From Micromonospora rubida (GTDB taxonomy: Bacteria > Actinomycetota > Actinomycetes > Mycobacteriales > Micromonosporaceae), in NCBI RefSeq assembly GCF_009908295.1, contig NZ_JAAALO010000005.1, forward strand, positions 186,001 through 250,000: a DNA stretch of 64,000 nucleotides, written 5' to 3'. Below are positions 31,146 through 39,490 of this stretch, piece by piece (position 1 is the stretch's first letter; every line of letters starts with the position of its first letter). The translations under genes and the position numbers were made by a program. The notes beneath the pieces were generated by a model. It did no database searches. It saw only the letters and a list, made by a program, of their open reading frames with translations, and was not told where the DNA came from.

Positions 31146-31892
31146 TCAGTCCTCGAGTCCGACGAGCGCGCCGAGCTTCCCGGTGGTGCCACCGGTCAGT
31201 CGGGTCTCATCCACGAGCGCGCCGTCGCGCATGGAGAACATCCGGTCCGCGGTGGCCGCGATCCGCGCGTCGTGGGTGACGATGACCAGTGTCTGCCCGT
31301 ACTCGTGCAGTTCCTCGAAGAGCCGCAGGACGTCCAGAGTGGCGGCGCTGTCCAGGTTTCCGGTCGGTTCGTCGGCGAGAACGACCAGCGGTTCGTTGCT
31401 CAACGCCCGGGCGACCGCGACCCGCTGCCGCTGACCGCCCGACAGCGCGGAGGGCAGGAAACGGGCCCGGCCGGCGAGCCCGAGCTGATCCAGCAGCTGC
31501 TCCGCACGCCGTCTGGCGGCCCGCGGCGAGCGCCCGGCCAGCAGCGCCGGCAGCTCGACGTTCTCCACTGCGGTGAGCTCGTCCATCAGGTGGAAGGACT
31601 GGAAGACGTAGCTGACGTCGGTGCGGCGCATCCGGGCCAGGGCTTTCTCGCTGAGGTTGTCGATGCGACGGTCGTTCAGCAGCAACTCGCCGCCCGAGGG
31701 CCGGTCCAGCCCGCCGAACAGGTGCAGCAGCGTGGACTTCCCGCAGCCGCTGGGCCCCATGATCGCCACCGTCTCCCCCGCGACGACGTCGAGATCGACC
31801 CCGTCGACGGCGCGTATCAGCCCTTCTCCCTTGCCGTATTCCTTCCGCAGCCCGCGCGCGCGGAGCACGGGCGTATCGGGGGCCTCGCTCAC
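31146..31892 (-). CDS. LolD/MacB-type ABC transporter ATPase
   Basis: A 248-residue ATPase with Walker A GPSGCGKST, signature LSGGQRQRVAVARAL, Walker B LVVLADEPTGNLD and H-loop VTHDARI. The GPSGCGKST/ADEPTGNLD pair is typical of the MacB/LolD subgroup that works with FtsX-type permeases. Its ATG overlaps the PadR stop by 4 nt, so regulator, ATPase and permease form one operon. Confidence 0.9.
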   Translation of the reverse strand: MSEAPDTPVLRARGLRKEYGKGEGLIRAVDGVDLDVVAGETVAIMGPSGCGKSTLLHLFGGLDRPSGGELLLNDRRIDNLSEKALARMRRTDVSYVFQSFHLMDELTAVENVELPALLAGRSPRAARRRAEQLLDQLGLAGRARFLPSALSGGQRQRVAVARALSNEPLVVLADEPTGNLDSAATLDVLRLFEELHEYGQTLVIVTHDARIAATADRMFSMRDGALVDETRLTGGTTGKLGALVGLED

Positions 31893-32416
31893 GAAATTCT
31901 CCTTCGATGGGTCCAGTTCTTCTCACATGCCTCGAGCCATCGCAGGTCCGCCTGGAGGCGGAGCACGATGCCTTCCAGCAACAGCGCCGCGTTCGAGCGG
32001 CTCGGCTCGGCCATCGCGGCGCGCTGGGCGTCGCGCAGCCGCCGCAGCAGTTCGCGGCGCTGGGTGTCGACGATGGTGAGCGGGTCGGCCAGCCCGGCCG
32101 ATGCGGCTGCAATCAGCTTGAGATGGAACTCCGCCAGGTCGGGTTTTGGCCAGCTCACCTCGGCGATCCACTCGGTGACCCGCTGTTGGCCGTTGGGAGT
32201 GAGCGTGTACACCTTGCGATCCGACCGGTCGGCGTCGTCGGCAGACCTCTCGACGGCCAGCAACCCGGCCTTCTCCAGCCGGGTCAGCGTGACGTAGACC
32301 TGCCCGGCGTTCATCGCCTCGCCGAGAGGGCCGAGTGCGTCGCGCAGTCGCGCGCGCAGTTCGTAGCCGTGCGAGGCCTCCTTGGCCAGCATCGCGAGTA
32401 TCACTTCCTGCTGCAT
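31889..32416 (-). CDS. PadR-family transcriptional regulator
   Basis: A 175-residue PadR regulator. The winged HTH at the N-terminus reads QQEVILAMLAKEASHGYELRARL, then NAGQVYVTLTRLEKAGLLAVE, and ends in VYTLTPNGQQRVTEW. The C-terminal half is the helical dimerisation domain (Vir_act_alpha_C type). It heads the operon with the ABC transporter and probably represses it until a drug or peptide binds. Confidence 0.9.
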   Translation of the reverse strand: MQQEVILAMLAKEASHGYELRARLRDALGPLGEAMNAGQVYVTLTRLEKAGLLAVERSADDADRSDRKVYTLTPNGQQRVTEWIAEVSWPKPDLAEFHLKLIAAASAGLADPLTIVDTQRRELLRRLRDAQRAAMAEPSRSNAALLLEGIVLRLQADLRWLEACEKNWTHRRRIS

Positions 32417-32424
32417 CGCACCCC

Positions 32425-32456
32425 CTAACGGTTATCCCCATGTCTAACGGTTATCC
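32425..32456. promoter_or_regulatory. Tandem 13-bp direct repeat upstream of padR
   Basis: CTAACGGTTATCC occurs at 32425-32437 and again at 32444-32456, a spacing of 19 bp. On the coding strand it reads GGATAACCGTTAG. The first copy ends 9 bp from the PadR start codon. Best candidate for the PadR operator. Confidence 0.6.
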
Positions 32457-32589
32457 ATATTGCCGTCAAGTCCCGCGCCGGTACACGTGCAGGAACCGCC
32501 GCGGCCAGCGAGGCTGACGCGGCACAGCTGACCGGATGGGGCCGTCGAGGCGGATCACCTCCGCCGATCTCGTTGTCCGGCCGGACCAG

Positions 32590-32866
32590 TCGCTGGGCGG
32601 GAGGGATGAACGTCGGCTGCTCGACCCGACGGACCAGCCCTTGCTTCGGCCGCCTGCCCCGTCGACCCGACTGCCCGCGCCGGACGGGATTTCGTACGCG
32701 AAGACCGTCCTCGACGAGGAACTCGTAGAAGGAGCGCACCGCGGCGATTCGCTGCTGGACTGTGGCGTTCGCCAGCCCGCACCGCTGTCCATGTGCACAA
32801 GGAAAGCGCCACGCGGGTTTGGGGGCGGCTCAGCATGTCGCCGATCCAGGCGGCGACCACGTCCAA
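32590..32866 (-). pseudogene. Tyrosine recombinase (phage integrase) remnant
   Basis: The leftward translation contains DVVAAWIGDMLSRP in one frame, then GLANATVQQRIAAVRSFYEF and LVEDGLRVRNPV in another, ending near RRVEQPTFIPPAQ. These are the SAM-like N-terminal core-binding domain of an integrase (arm-type helix, AVRSFYEFLVEDGL, NPV). The catalytic R-H-R-Y domain is absent and at least one frameshift is present, so the gene is dead. The remnant lies just upstream of the PadR operon. Confidence 0.65.
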
Positions 32867-32943
32867 GCCGGCGACCAGCGCAGGGGAACCTGCTCAAAGG
32901 AACCTCGATCATGACGAGGAACCGTAGAGACCTAAGATTCAGA

Positions 32944-33960
32944 TCAGGGTTGCAGGATCAGGCGGATCGGGTTGCCCTGTTTGGACTGCACCCGGGCCAC
33001 GGCCTGCTCCGCCTCGGCCAGCGGCAGCACGTCGCTGATCGAGGCGGCGAGGTCGAGGCGGCCCTGCCGGGCCAGGGCGACGAGCTGCTCGACGTGCTCG
33101 GCCTCCGAGCCGTAGTGGCCGAGCACCGACTGCTGCAGGTAGTTGAAGGTGCTGTCCGAGGCGATGGTGACCGGCTTGTCGGCGATGCCGGCGAGCACCA
33201 GCCGGCCCCGCCGCGCCAGCACGGTGAGCGCCTGTTCCCGCACCGGCGTGACCCCGGCGAAGTCGAAGGCGACGTCCAGGCCGCGCCCGCCGGTCAGTTC
33301 GAGGACCGCGTCCCGGAACGCGGCGTCGCCCGGGTCGAGGGCGGCGTCCGCGCCGAGGGTCAGCGCCCGCTCGCGGGCCGCCGCGAGGGGTTCCACCGCG
33401 ATGACCGGGGCGGCCCCGACCAGCCGCAGCAACTGCACGGCGTGCGCGCCGAGGCCGCCGACGCCCCACACGCCGGCCGCCTCGCCGGGGCGGGTCCGGC
33501 CGGTGTCGGTGACCGCCGCCCACGGGGTGGAGACCGCATCGGGGACGATGCACGCCTGCTCGAAGGGCAGGTCGTCGGGGATCGGCACGACGGTGTCCTG
33601 GCGGGCCAGGGCGTACTCGGCCCAGCCGCCGTCGTAGTCGACGCCCCTGGTGAAGACGGTCCCCGTGCGGTCCCGCTCCCCCGCCTGGAGCAGCACCCGC
33701 TGCCCCGGCTCCCAGCCGTCGACGTCGTCGCCGACGGCGTCGACGACCCCCGCCACCTCGTGGCCGAGGGTCACCACGTCGCCGGGCAGGTAGAGCGGGG
33801 TGAGCGCGCCCTCGATCAGGTGCACGTCGGACAGGCACACCCCGGCCGCCTGCACCCTGATCCGCACCTGACCCCGGCCCGGCTCGGGGACCGGCACGGT
33901 CTCCATCCGCAGCCTCCGGTCCGCCACGTGCAGCCGTCCGGCCAGCATCTCCGCCGCCAC
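32944..33960 (-). CDS. Zinc-dependent alcohol dehydrogenase (MDR family)
   Basis: A 338-residue dehydrogenase. Catalytic zinc ligands are visible in AAGVCLSDVH and TLGHEVAG; the structural four-Cys lobe is absent. The NAD-binding fold shows VWGVGGLGAHAVQLL and an acidic VIAVE. GTG at 33960 is preferred because GGAGGG sits 9 nt upstream; GTG at 33969 would overlap that site. The gene stands alone; substrate unknown. Confidence 0.82.
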   Translation of the reverse strand: MAAEMLAGRLHVADRRLRMETVPVPEPGRGQVRIRVQAAGVCLSDVHLIEGALTPLYLPGDVVTLGHEVAGVVDAVGDDVDGWEPGQRVLLQAGERDRTGTVFTRGVDYDGGWAEYALARQDTVVPIPDDLPFEQACIVPDAVSTPWAAVTDTGRTRPGEAAGVWGVGGLGAHAVQLLRLVGAAPVIAVEPLAAARERALTLGADAALDPGDAAFRDAVLELTGGRGLDVAFDFAGVTPVREQALTVLARRGRLVLAGIADKPVTIASDSTFNYLQQSVLGHYGSEAEHVEQLVALARQGRLDLAASISDVLPLAEAEQAVARVQSKQGNPIRLILQP

Positions 33961-34180
33961 GAGCGCCACCCCTCCCGCCGGTCACCCCGGCACGATCGCC
34001 TCCGGGAGGGGTTACCCGGGACGGATCGGAGGATGCGCCGCGACGCCCTGCACCGGCTGGTCGTGGGCACCGCCACCGCGCTCGCCGCGATGCGGGCGTA
34101 CCGGATGGGGGGTTGCTGCGGCGGCCGGGCCCGCGCGGGCGGTAGCATCCGCTCGGACCCGGCCGAAGTGAGGAAACCGC

Positions 34181-34894
34181 GTGGGCGTGCGATTCGAGGA
34201 ACTGGCCTGGCGGGAGACCCCGATCGGCGAGATCAGCCTGCGCCGGCGGCACGACCCCGCGCTGGACCGCGAGGTGTACGAGGTCAAGCTGGACGACGAG
34301 TTCCTGATGTCCAGCCTCTTCCCGGTGGCGGAGATCGAGCTGGCCCGGCTGGGGCTGGCACCGCTGGCCGACACGGCCCTCGACGTCGTGGTCGGCGGCC
34401 TGGGCCTCGGCTACACGGCCCGCACCGCCCTGGAGGACCCCCGGGTCCGCTCTCTGGTGGTGGTGGAGGCGATCGAGGACGTCATCGACTGGCACCGGCG
34501 GGGCCTGCTGCCTTTCGCGTCGGGGCTGGCCGACGACCCGCGCACCCGGTTCGTCCGGGCGGACTTCTTCGCGGCGGTGGCCGACGGGGCGGGCTTCGAC
34601 CCGGACGACGCCGGCCGGCGGTTCCACGCCATCCTGCTGGACGTGGACCACTCCCCCCGGCACGTGCTGCACCCCAGCCACGCCCCGTTCTACACGGCCG
34701 ACGGCCTGCGCCGCCTCGCCGACCTGCTGCACCCGGACGGGGTGTTCGCGCTGTGGTCCAACGACCCGCCGGACACCGACTTCCAGCAGGTACTCACCGG
34801 GGTGTTCCCGACCTCGCTGGCCCACGTCGTCCGCTTTCCCAACCCGTTGCAGGGCCGGGAGTCCGCCAACACCGTCTACGTCGCCCGCCGGTAG
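34181..34894 (+). CDS. Spermidine synthase-like protein
   Basis: A 237-residue Rossmann-fold protein: VVGGLGLGYTARTAL (AdoMet-motif-like loop), VVVEAIEDVIDWHRRG and AILLDVDHSPRHVLHP follow the aminopropyltransferase pattern. Polyamine-specific active-site residues cannot be verified, and many such actinobacterial proteins have no proven activity. The GTG start follows GTGAGGAAACC weakly. Stand-alone gene. Confidence 0.7.
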   Translation: MGVRFEELAWRETPIGEISLRRRHDPALDREVYEVKLDDEFLMSSLFPVAEIELARLGLAPLADTALDVVVGGLGLGYTARTALEDPRVRSLVVVEAIEDVIDWHRRGLLPFASGLADDPRTRFVRADFFAAVADGAGFDPDDAGRRFHAILLDVDHSPRHVLHPSHAPFYTADGLRRLADLLHPDGVFALWSNDPPDTDFQQVLTGVFPTSLAHVVRFPNPLQGRESANTVYVARR

Positions 34895-34959
34895 CCGACT
34901 CGCGGCCCGCCTGCCGGTAGCCGACTCGCCGCCCGACGGTAGCCGACTCGCGGCCCGCC
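34890..34959 (+). repeat. Three imperfect tandem repeats at gene end
   Basis: GGTAGCCGACTCGCGGCCCG-type units start at 34890, 34916 and 34938. The first contains the stop codon of the spermidine-synthase-like gene. Unit length varies from 22 to 26 bp. Confidence 0.75.
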
Positions 34960-35037
34960 CGCCTGGGCAGGCATGGCGGCGGCGGGACCGGGAAAGGCCG
35001 TCCAGGACGGGCGGTCCCTCGGTCACGGGAGGTGGAC

Positions 35038-35217
35038 ATGCGAGCCATGCTCTGGGTCATCGGCGTCGTCGGCGGCGCGCTGATCCTGCTCGGGCTGCTC
35101 CTCGAAGCGGTCCGATGGCTGGTGATCATCGGGCTGATCGCGCTGGTCGTGGTCATCGTGCTCGCGTTCGTGAAGGGCCGCCAGGTGGCACGCCACCGGT
35201 CGTCCGGCCGGCGCTGA
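35038..35217 (+). CDS. Small two-helix-like membrane protein
   Basis: A 59-residue, almost wholly hydrophobic protein: two adjacent helices (about residues 5-22 and 26-46) separated by EAVRW, then a basic tail (KGRQVARHRSSGRR). GGGAGG at 35028-35032 gives ATG at 35038 good spacing. The basic end suggests a cytosolic C-terminus. Function unknown. Confidence 0.65.
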   Translation: MRAMLWVIGVVGGALILLGLLLEAVRWLVIIGLIALVVVIVLAFVKGRQVARHRSSGRR

Positions 35218-35265
35218 CCGGGGCCGATCGGCGCTGACCGGACCGGCCGGCACCGGCGGCGAGTG

Positions 35266-35283
35266 ACCTACGCAACCGTAGGT
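35266..35283. promoter_or_regulatory. Palindromic operator upstream of acyl-CoA ligase
   Basis: ACCTACG (35266-35272) and CGTAGGT (35277-35283) are perfect 7-bp arms around CAAC. A further half-site-like CCGTAGGG lies at 35291-35298. The size and symmetry fit a TetR-family dimer site; no regulator gene is adjacent. Confidence 0.6.
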
Positions 35284-35358
35284 TACCGAGCCGTAGGGTT
35301 AAGCTGGCGGCCGGTCGACGACGTCCCCGACGGCCGCCCGACGCCCGAGGAGAGCCGA

Positions 35359-37041
35359 GTGGAACCCACCGCCGACCGGCCCTGGCTGCGCAGCTACGCC
35401 CCCGGCGTGCCCGCCGACGTCGCCGAGCCCCCGGGCTCGCTGGTCGACCTGCTCGGGGACGCCGCCCGGCGGTTCGGCTCCCGGGTCGCGCTGGACTTCT
35501 ACGGCGCCACCACCACGTACGCGGACCTGGCCGACCAGGTGGCCCGCGCGGCGGAGGCGCTGCGCCGGCTCGGCGTCGCCCGGGGCGACCGGGTGGCGCT
35601 GGTGCTGCCGAACTGCCCCCAGCACGTGGTCGCCTTCTACGCGACGCTGCGGCTGGGCGCGGTGGTGGTCGAGCACAACCCGCTCTACACCGCCCAGGAA
35701 CTGGACCAGCAGCTCACCGACCACGGCGCCCGGGTCGCGGTGGTCTGGGACAAGGTCGCCCCGCTGGTGCGTGGCCGGGGCGCGGTGGAGACCGTGGTGG
35801 CGGTGGACCTCACCGGCGCGCTGCCCCGGCTCAAGCGGTGGGCGCTGCGCCTGCCGCTGCCCAGCGCCCGCGCGACCCGGGCGGCGATGACCAGCCCGGC
35901 CCCGGGCGCGACGCGCTGGGCGGACCTGCTCGCCGCCGCCGGCCCGCTGCCGGCCGACCATCCCGCGCCCGGCCCGGACGACACCGCGCTGCTGCAGTAC
36001 ACCGGCGGCACCACCGGCACCCCGAAGGGCGCGGTCCTGACCCACCGCAACCTGCGGGCCAACGCCGCGCAGGGCCGCGCGTGGGTGCCGGGCCTGCGCG
36101 ACGGCGCCGAGACGGTGTACGCGGTGCTGCCGCTGTTCCACGCGTACGGGCTCACGCTCTGCCTGACCTTCTCGGTGAGCATCGGGGCGACGCTGGTGCT
36201 CTTCCCCCGCTTCGACCTCGACCAGGTCCTCGACGCGGCCCGCCGCCGCCCGCCGACGTTCCTGCCCGCCGTCCCGCCGATCTACGAGCGGCTGGCCTCC
36301 GCCGCCCGGGAGCGCGGCGTCGACCTCACCTCCGTCCGGTACGGCCTCTCCGGCGCGATGGCCCTGCCGCCGGCCACCGTGCAGCTGTGGGAGTCGGTGA
36401 CCGGCGGCCTGCTGGTCGAGGGGTACGGCATGACCGAGTCCTCGCCGATCACCCTGGGCAACCCGGTCTCCCCCGCCCGCCGGCCCGGCACCGTGGGGGT
36501 GCCCTTCCCCTCCACCGACGTGCGCGTCGTCGACCCCGACGACCCGTCCCGGGACCGGGCCCCGGGCGAGTCCGGCGAGCTGCTGGTTCGCGGCCCGCAG
36601 GTCTTCACCGGCTACTGGCGACGCCCCGAGGAGACCGCGAAGGTGCTGCTGCCCGGCGGCTGGCTGCGCACCGGCGACATCGTGACGATGGACGCGGACG
36701 GTTTCGTCACGGTGGTCGACCGGATCAAGGAACTGATCATCACCGGCGGTTTCAACGTCTACCCGTCCGAGGTGGAGGACGCGCTGCGCCGGCTGCCCGG
36801 TGTCCGGGACGCCGCCGCGGTGGGCCTGCCCGCCGAGCACGGCGGCGAGGAGGTCGTGGCGGCCGTGGTCCTGCTCCCCGACACCCACACCGACGAGGCC
36901 GCGCTGCGGGCCGGCTGCCGGGAGCACCTGGCCGGCTACAAGGTCCCCCGCCGGGTGGTGCTCGTCGACGACCTGCCCCGCTCGCAGATCGGCAAGGTCC
37001 TGCGCCGGGAGGTCCGCGACCGGCTGCTCGCCGGGCGCTGA
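35359..37041 (+). CDS. Long-chain acyl-CoA ligase (AMP-dependent)
   Basis: A 560-residue adenylate-forming enzyme. LLQYTGGTTGTPKGAVLTH is the P-loop, GYGMTESSP the A5 motif, GWLRTGDIVTMD the A7/A8 region and RSQIGKVLRRE the catalytic-lysine end. Activates a fatty or other hydrophobic acid with ATP and CoA. GTG at 35359 follows GAGGAG. Its palindromic operator suggests control by a fatty-acid-responsive regulator. Whether it serves the cluster that begins 250 bp downstream is unclear. Confidence 0.85.
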   Translation: MEPTADRPWLRSYAPGVPADVAEPPGSLVDLLGDAARRFGSRVALDFYGATTTYADLADQVARAAEALRRLGVARGDRVALVLPNCPQHVVAFYATLRLGAVVVEHNPLYTAQELDQQLTDHGARVAVVWDKVAPLVRGRGAVETVVAVDLTGALPRLKRWALRLPLPSARATRAAMTSPAPGATRWADLLAAAGPLPADHPAPGPDDTALLQYTGGTTGTPKGAVLTHRNLRANAAQGRAWVPGLRDGAETVYAVLPLFHAYGLTLCLTFSVSIGATLVLFPRFDLDQVLDAARRRPPTFLPAVPPIYERLASAARERGVDLTSVRYGLSGAMALPPATVQLWESVTGGLLVEGYGMTESSPITLGNPVSPARRPGTVGVPFPSTDVRVVDPDDPSRDRAPGESGELLVRGPQVFTGYWRRPEETAKVLLPGGWLRTGDIVTMDADGFVTVVDRIKELIITGGFNVYPSEVEDALRRLPGVRDAAAVGLPAEHGGEEVVAAVVLLPDTHTDEAALRAGCREHLAGYKVPRRVVLVDDLPRSQIGKVLRREVRDRLLAGR

Positions 37042-37293
37042 CGCACGGCCGACGAAGCCGCCGGGCGTTCGCCACGGCCCGTCCCGCCCCGGCCTGCACC
37101 GTTCGCGACATCAACATCTCTCACCGTCATGGACCCCGACGCGGATGCGCCACCGCGGGGAAATCGAAGCCCGTGATGGGTCGTGCCGGGCCGCTTGATC
37201 GCGTACCGTCGAACCGACCTCGGCAAGATCACCGAGCCGGCCGGCGTTTCGTGGGAAGGATCGCGGTCAACCATCCCGAGAGGGCAGGCAACC

Positions 37294-39426
37294 ATGGTCA
37301 TCGAGCAGCCTGGACGAAACTTCATTCCTGTCGAGAGCCTCAACGCTCGTACTCTCGGGCGTGGCACCCGGGCAGCCGCGATCGGCCGGCCGCTGGTCGT
37401 CTTCCTGGCGCACCTGCACAGCACGACCGGTAAGAACCTGCGCGTGACGGTTCCGCTCGGGATGACCTACGTGCACTCCTACCTGAGGGCGCGGTTCGGC
37501 GACGCCATCCAGATTCGGCAACTCGCCACGACGCAGCAGATCAACGAGGCGCTGAACGAGCAGGTGCCCGACATCTTCGCGTTCGGCAACTACTCGTGGA
37601 ACACCGCGCTGACCAACGCGGTGATCGGCGTCGTGAAGCAGCGACACCCCAAGGTCGTCGTCGCGGTGGCCGGGCCGAACATCCCCACCGAGAAGCCCAT
37701 CGCGCAGGCCGGCCTGCGGAGGAACCGGGCCGCCGACTTCTACATCTCCCGCGAGGGCGAGCACCCGCTCGCCAACCTCGTCGAGACGTGCCTGGGCCTG
37801 GCCGACCCCAGCGACGTCAGGGGGACGGTGGTGGACGGGTGCTACTCACTCACGGAAGAGGGCCTGGTCCTCCAGGGTGACCCGTTGGACCGGGTGGGCG
37901 TCCTGGAGGAGATCCCGTCGCCGTACCTGACCGGCCTGTGCGACGACTTCCTGGCGAATCCCGAGTTCATCCCGTTGCTCCAGACGTCACGCGGTTGCCC
38001 GTACCGGTGCACGTTCTGCGTGGCGGGTCACGACTGGTGGTCCAAGCTGCGGGCGTTCAGCGTGGAGCGCGTCAAGGAGGAGATCGACTACATCCAGGCG
38101 CGAACGTCGAATCCCCTGCTGCGCATCGCCGACGAGAACTTCGGGATCCTCCCCCGCGACGTCGAGATCGCCGAGCACGTCCGGAAGGTGAAGGACACGT
38201 TCTCCTACCCCTCCGTGGTGCAGGTCTACACCGACAAGCACCTGACCAGGAACGTCAAGCAGGTGACCCTGCTCATGCGGGACCTCATCCCGCTCAACAT
38301 CAGCTTCCAGTCGCTGGACAAGCAGGTCCTGAAGAACATCAAGCGGGTCAACGTCAAGGACACCGCGATCGAGGAGGCCGCGGCCTTCGCCCGGGAGCAC
38401 AGCCTGGTGCTCTCCACCGAGCTGATCTTCGGATTGCCCGGTGAGACGATCGAGTCGTTCACGAACTCCCTGGACAAGGTCCTCGACTACCGCTTCGACA
38501 ACGTCGTCATCTATGCGCTCAACATCCTCGACCAGGCCGAAATGGCCTTCGCGGAGTACCGCGAGAAGTTCGGGCTGAAGACCCGCTTCGCCCTGTCCGA
38601 GAACGGATACTCCGAGTACGACTCCGTGCAGACCTTCGAGATGGACGAACTCGTGGTCGCCACCTCGACGATTCCGGAGCAGGAGTACCTCAGGTTCTTC
38701 AAGTTCATCTTCTTCTTCAACTTCGCGCTGTTCTACGGCTGGCTGCGGGAACTGGTCTTCTTCTTCGAGACCAACGGTGTCCGGGCGACCTCCGTGATCC
38801 GCGCCATGCTGGCGGATTCCGAGCAGTGCCCGACCCTGGCCGAGTTCGCCGGCCGGTTCCTCACCGGCCACCGGGCGATGATGCGCGACACCCGCGAGGA
38901 GGTCGCCGAGCTCATCCGCGAACTGGCCGAGACTCAACCCGAGCAGGTCACCGACAACCAGTTCGGGGCGATGCGTTACCAGTACGCGGTCTTCAGCGAC
39001 CTGTTCACCGAGGGCCGGTTCGCCGAGGTCGTCCACGAGTTCGCGCAGAGCGGCCTGCGGCTCCACCGCGAGCTGACCGGTGAGACGCCGTCAGACTCGT
39101 TCCTGGAGCAGCTGGACGTGATCACCCAGTTGCAGATCCAGTCGTTCATCCCGCTGCACGAGCCCGTGCCCGAGACGGTGGCCCTGAAGTCCGGCTACGA
39201 CCTGGTCGGATGGAAGAACTCCAACTTCAGGCAGCCGCTCGCCGACTTCGCCCTCGCCGAACCGGCGACGTTCTCCCTGCGGATCGAGGGCTACCAGCAC
39301 CACGAACGGCTCTGGGACGCACGCGACCGCGACGACATCCGGCGGATCTATCTGCGCAGCTTCGCCAGCACCAACGCGAACCGGCGGCGGCACCTCGAAC
39401 TCTGCGAGGAGGCCCCGCCGGCCTGA
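37294..39426 (+). CDS. Cobalamin-type radical SAM enzyme
   Basis: A 710-residue protein. Residues 30-190 form a B12-binding-like domain (VPLGMTYVHSYLRARFG, VVVAVAGPNIP) as in class B radical SAM proteins. The [4Fe-4S] motif is RGCPYRCTFC with Cys235, Cys239 and Cys242. ELIFGLPGETIESF is the later AdoMet-barrel strand typical of this group. A long C-terminal region (about 480-710) has no motif I recognise. The B12 fold often lacks the DxHxxG lower ligand, and I do not see one. Likely reactions are C-methylation or a rearrangement. The start follows GAGAGGGC. First gene of the cluster. Confidence 0.8.
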   Translation: MVIEQPGRNFIPVESLNARTLGRGTRAAAIGRPLVVFLAHLHSTTGKNLRVTVPLGMTYVHSYLRARFGDAIQIRQLATTQQINEALNEQVPDIFAFGNYSWNTALTNAVIGVVKQRHPKVVVAVAGPNIPTEKPIAQAGLRRNRAADFYISREGEHPLANLVETCLGLADPSDVRGTVVDGCYSLTEEGLVLQGDPLDRVGVLEEIPSPYLTGLCDDFLANPEFIPLLQTSRGCPYRCTFCVAGHDWWSKLRAFSVERVKEEIDYIQARTSNPLLRIADENFGILPRDVEIAEHVRKVKDTFSYPSVVQVYTDKHLTRNVKQVTLLMRDLIPLNISFQSLDKQVLKNIKRVNVKDTAIEEAAAFAREHSLVLSTELIFGLPGETIESFTNSLDKVLDYRFDNVVIYALNILDQAEMAFAEYREKFGLKTRFALSENGYSEYDSVQTFEMDELVVATSTIPEQEYLRFFKFIFFFNFALFYGWLRELVFFFETNGVRATSVIRAMLADSEQCPTLAEFAGRFLTGHRAMMRDTREEVAELIRELAETQPEQVTDNQFGAMRYQYAVFSDLFTEGRFAEVVHEFAQSGLRLHRELTGETPSDSFLEQLDVITQLQIQSFIPLHEPVPETVALKSGYDLVGWKNSNFRQPLADFALAEPATFSLRIEGYQHHERLWDARDRDDIRRIYLRSFASTNANRRRHLELCEEAPPA

Positions 39427-39431
39427 TCGGA

Positions 39432-39471
39432 GCGGGCGGCGTCGGCGCACGGCGGTCCCGACGCCGCCCGC
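39432..39471 (+). terminator. 14-bp hairpin between radical SAM and BtrH-like genes
   Basis: GCGGGCGGCGTCGG (39432-39445) pairs exactly with 39458-39471, loop 12 nt, only 5 nt after the radical SAM stop. It could reduce read-through or protect the upstream mRNA. Confidence 0.6.
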
Positions 39472-39490
39472 CGACCCGAGCGGGACACGC

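Noticed and set aside
34034..34180. Short frame starting MRRDALHRLV before the spermidine-synthase-like gene
   Set aside because: It runs into the next gene in another frame, has no good ribosome binding site and no recognisable motif.
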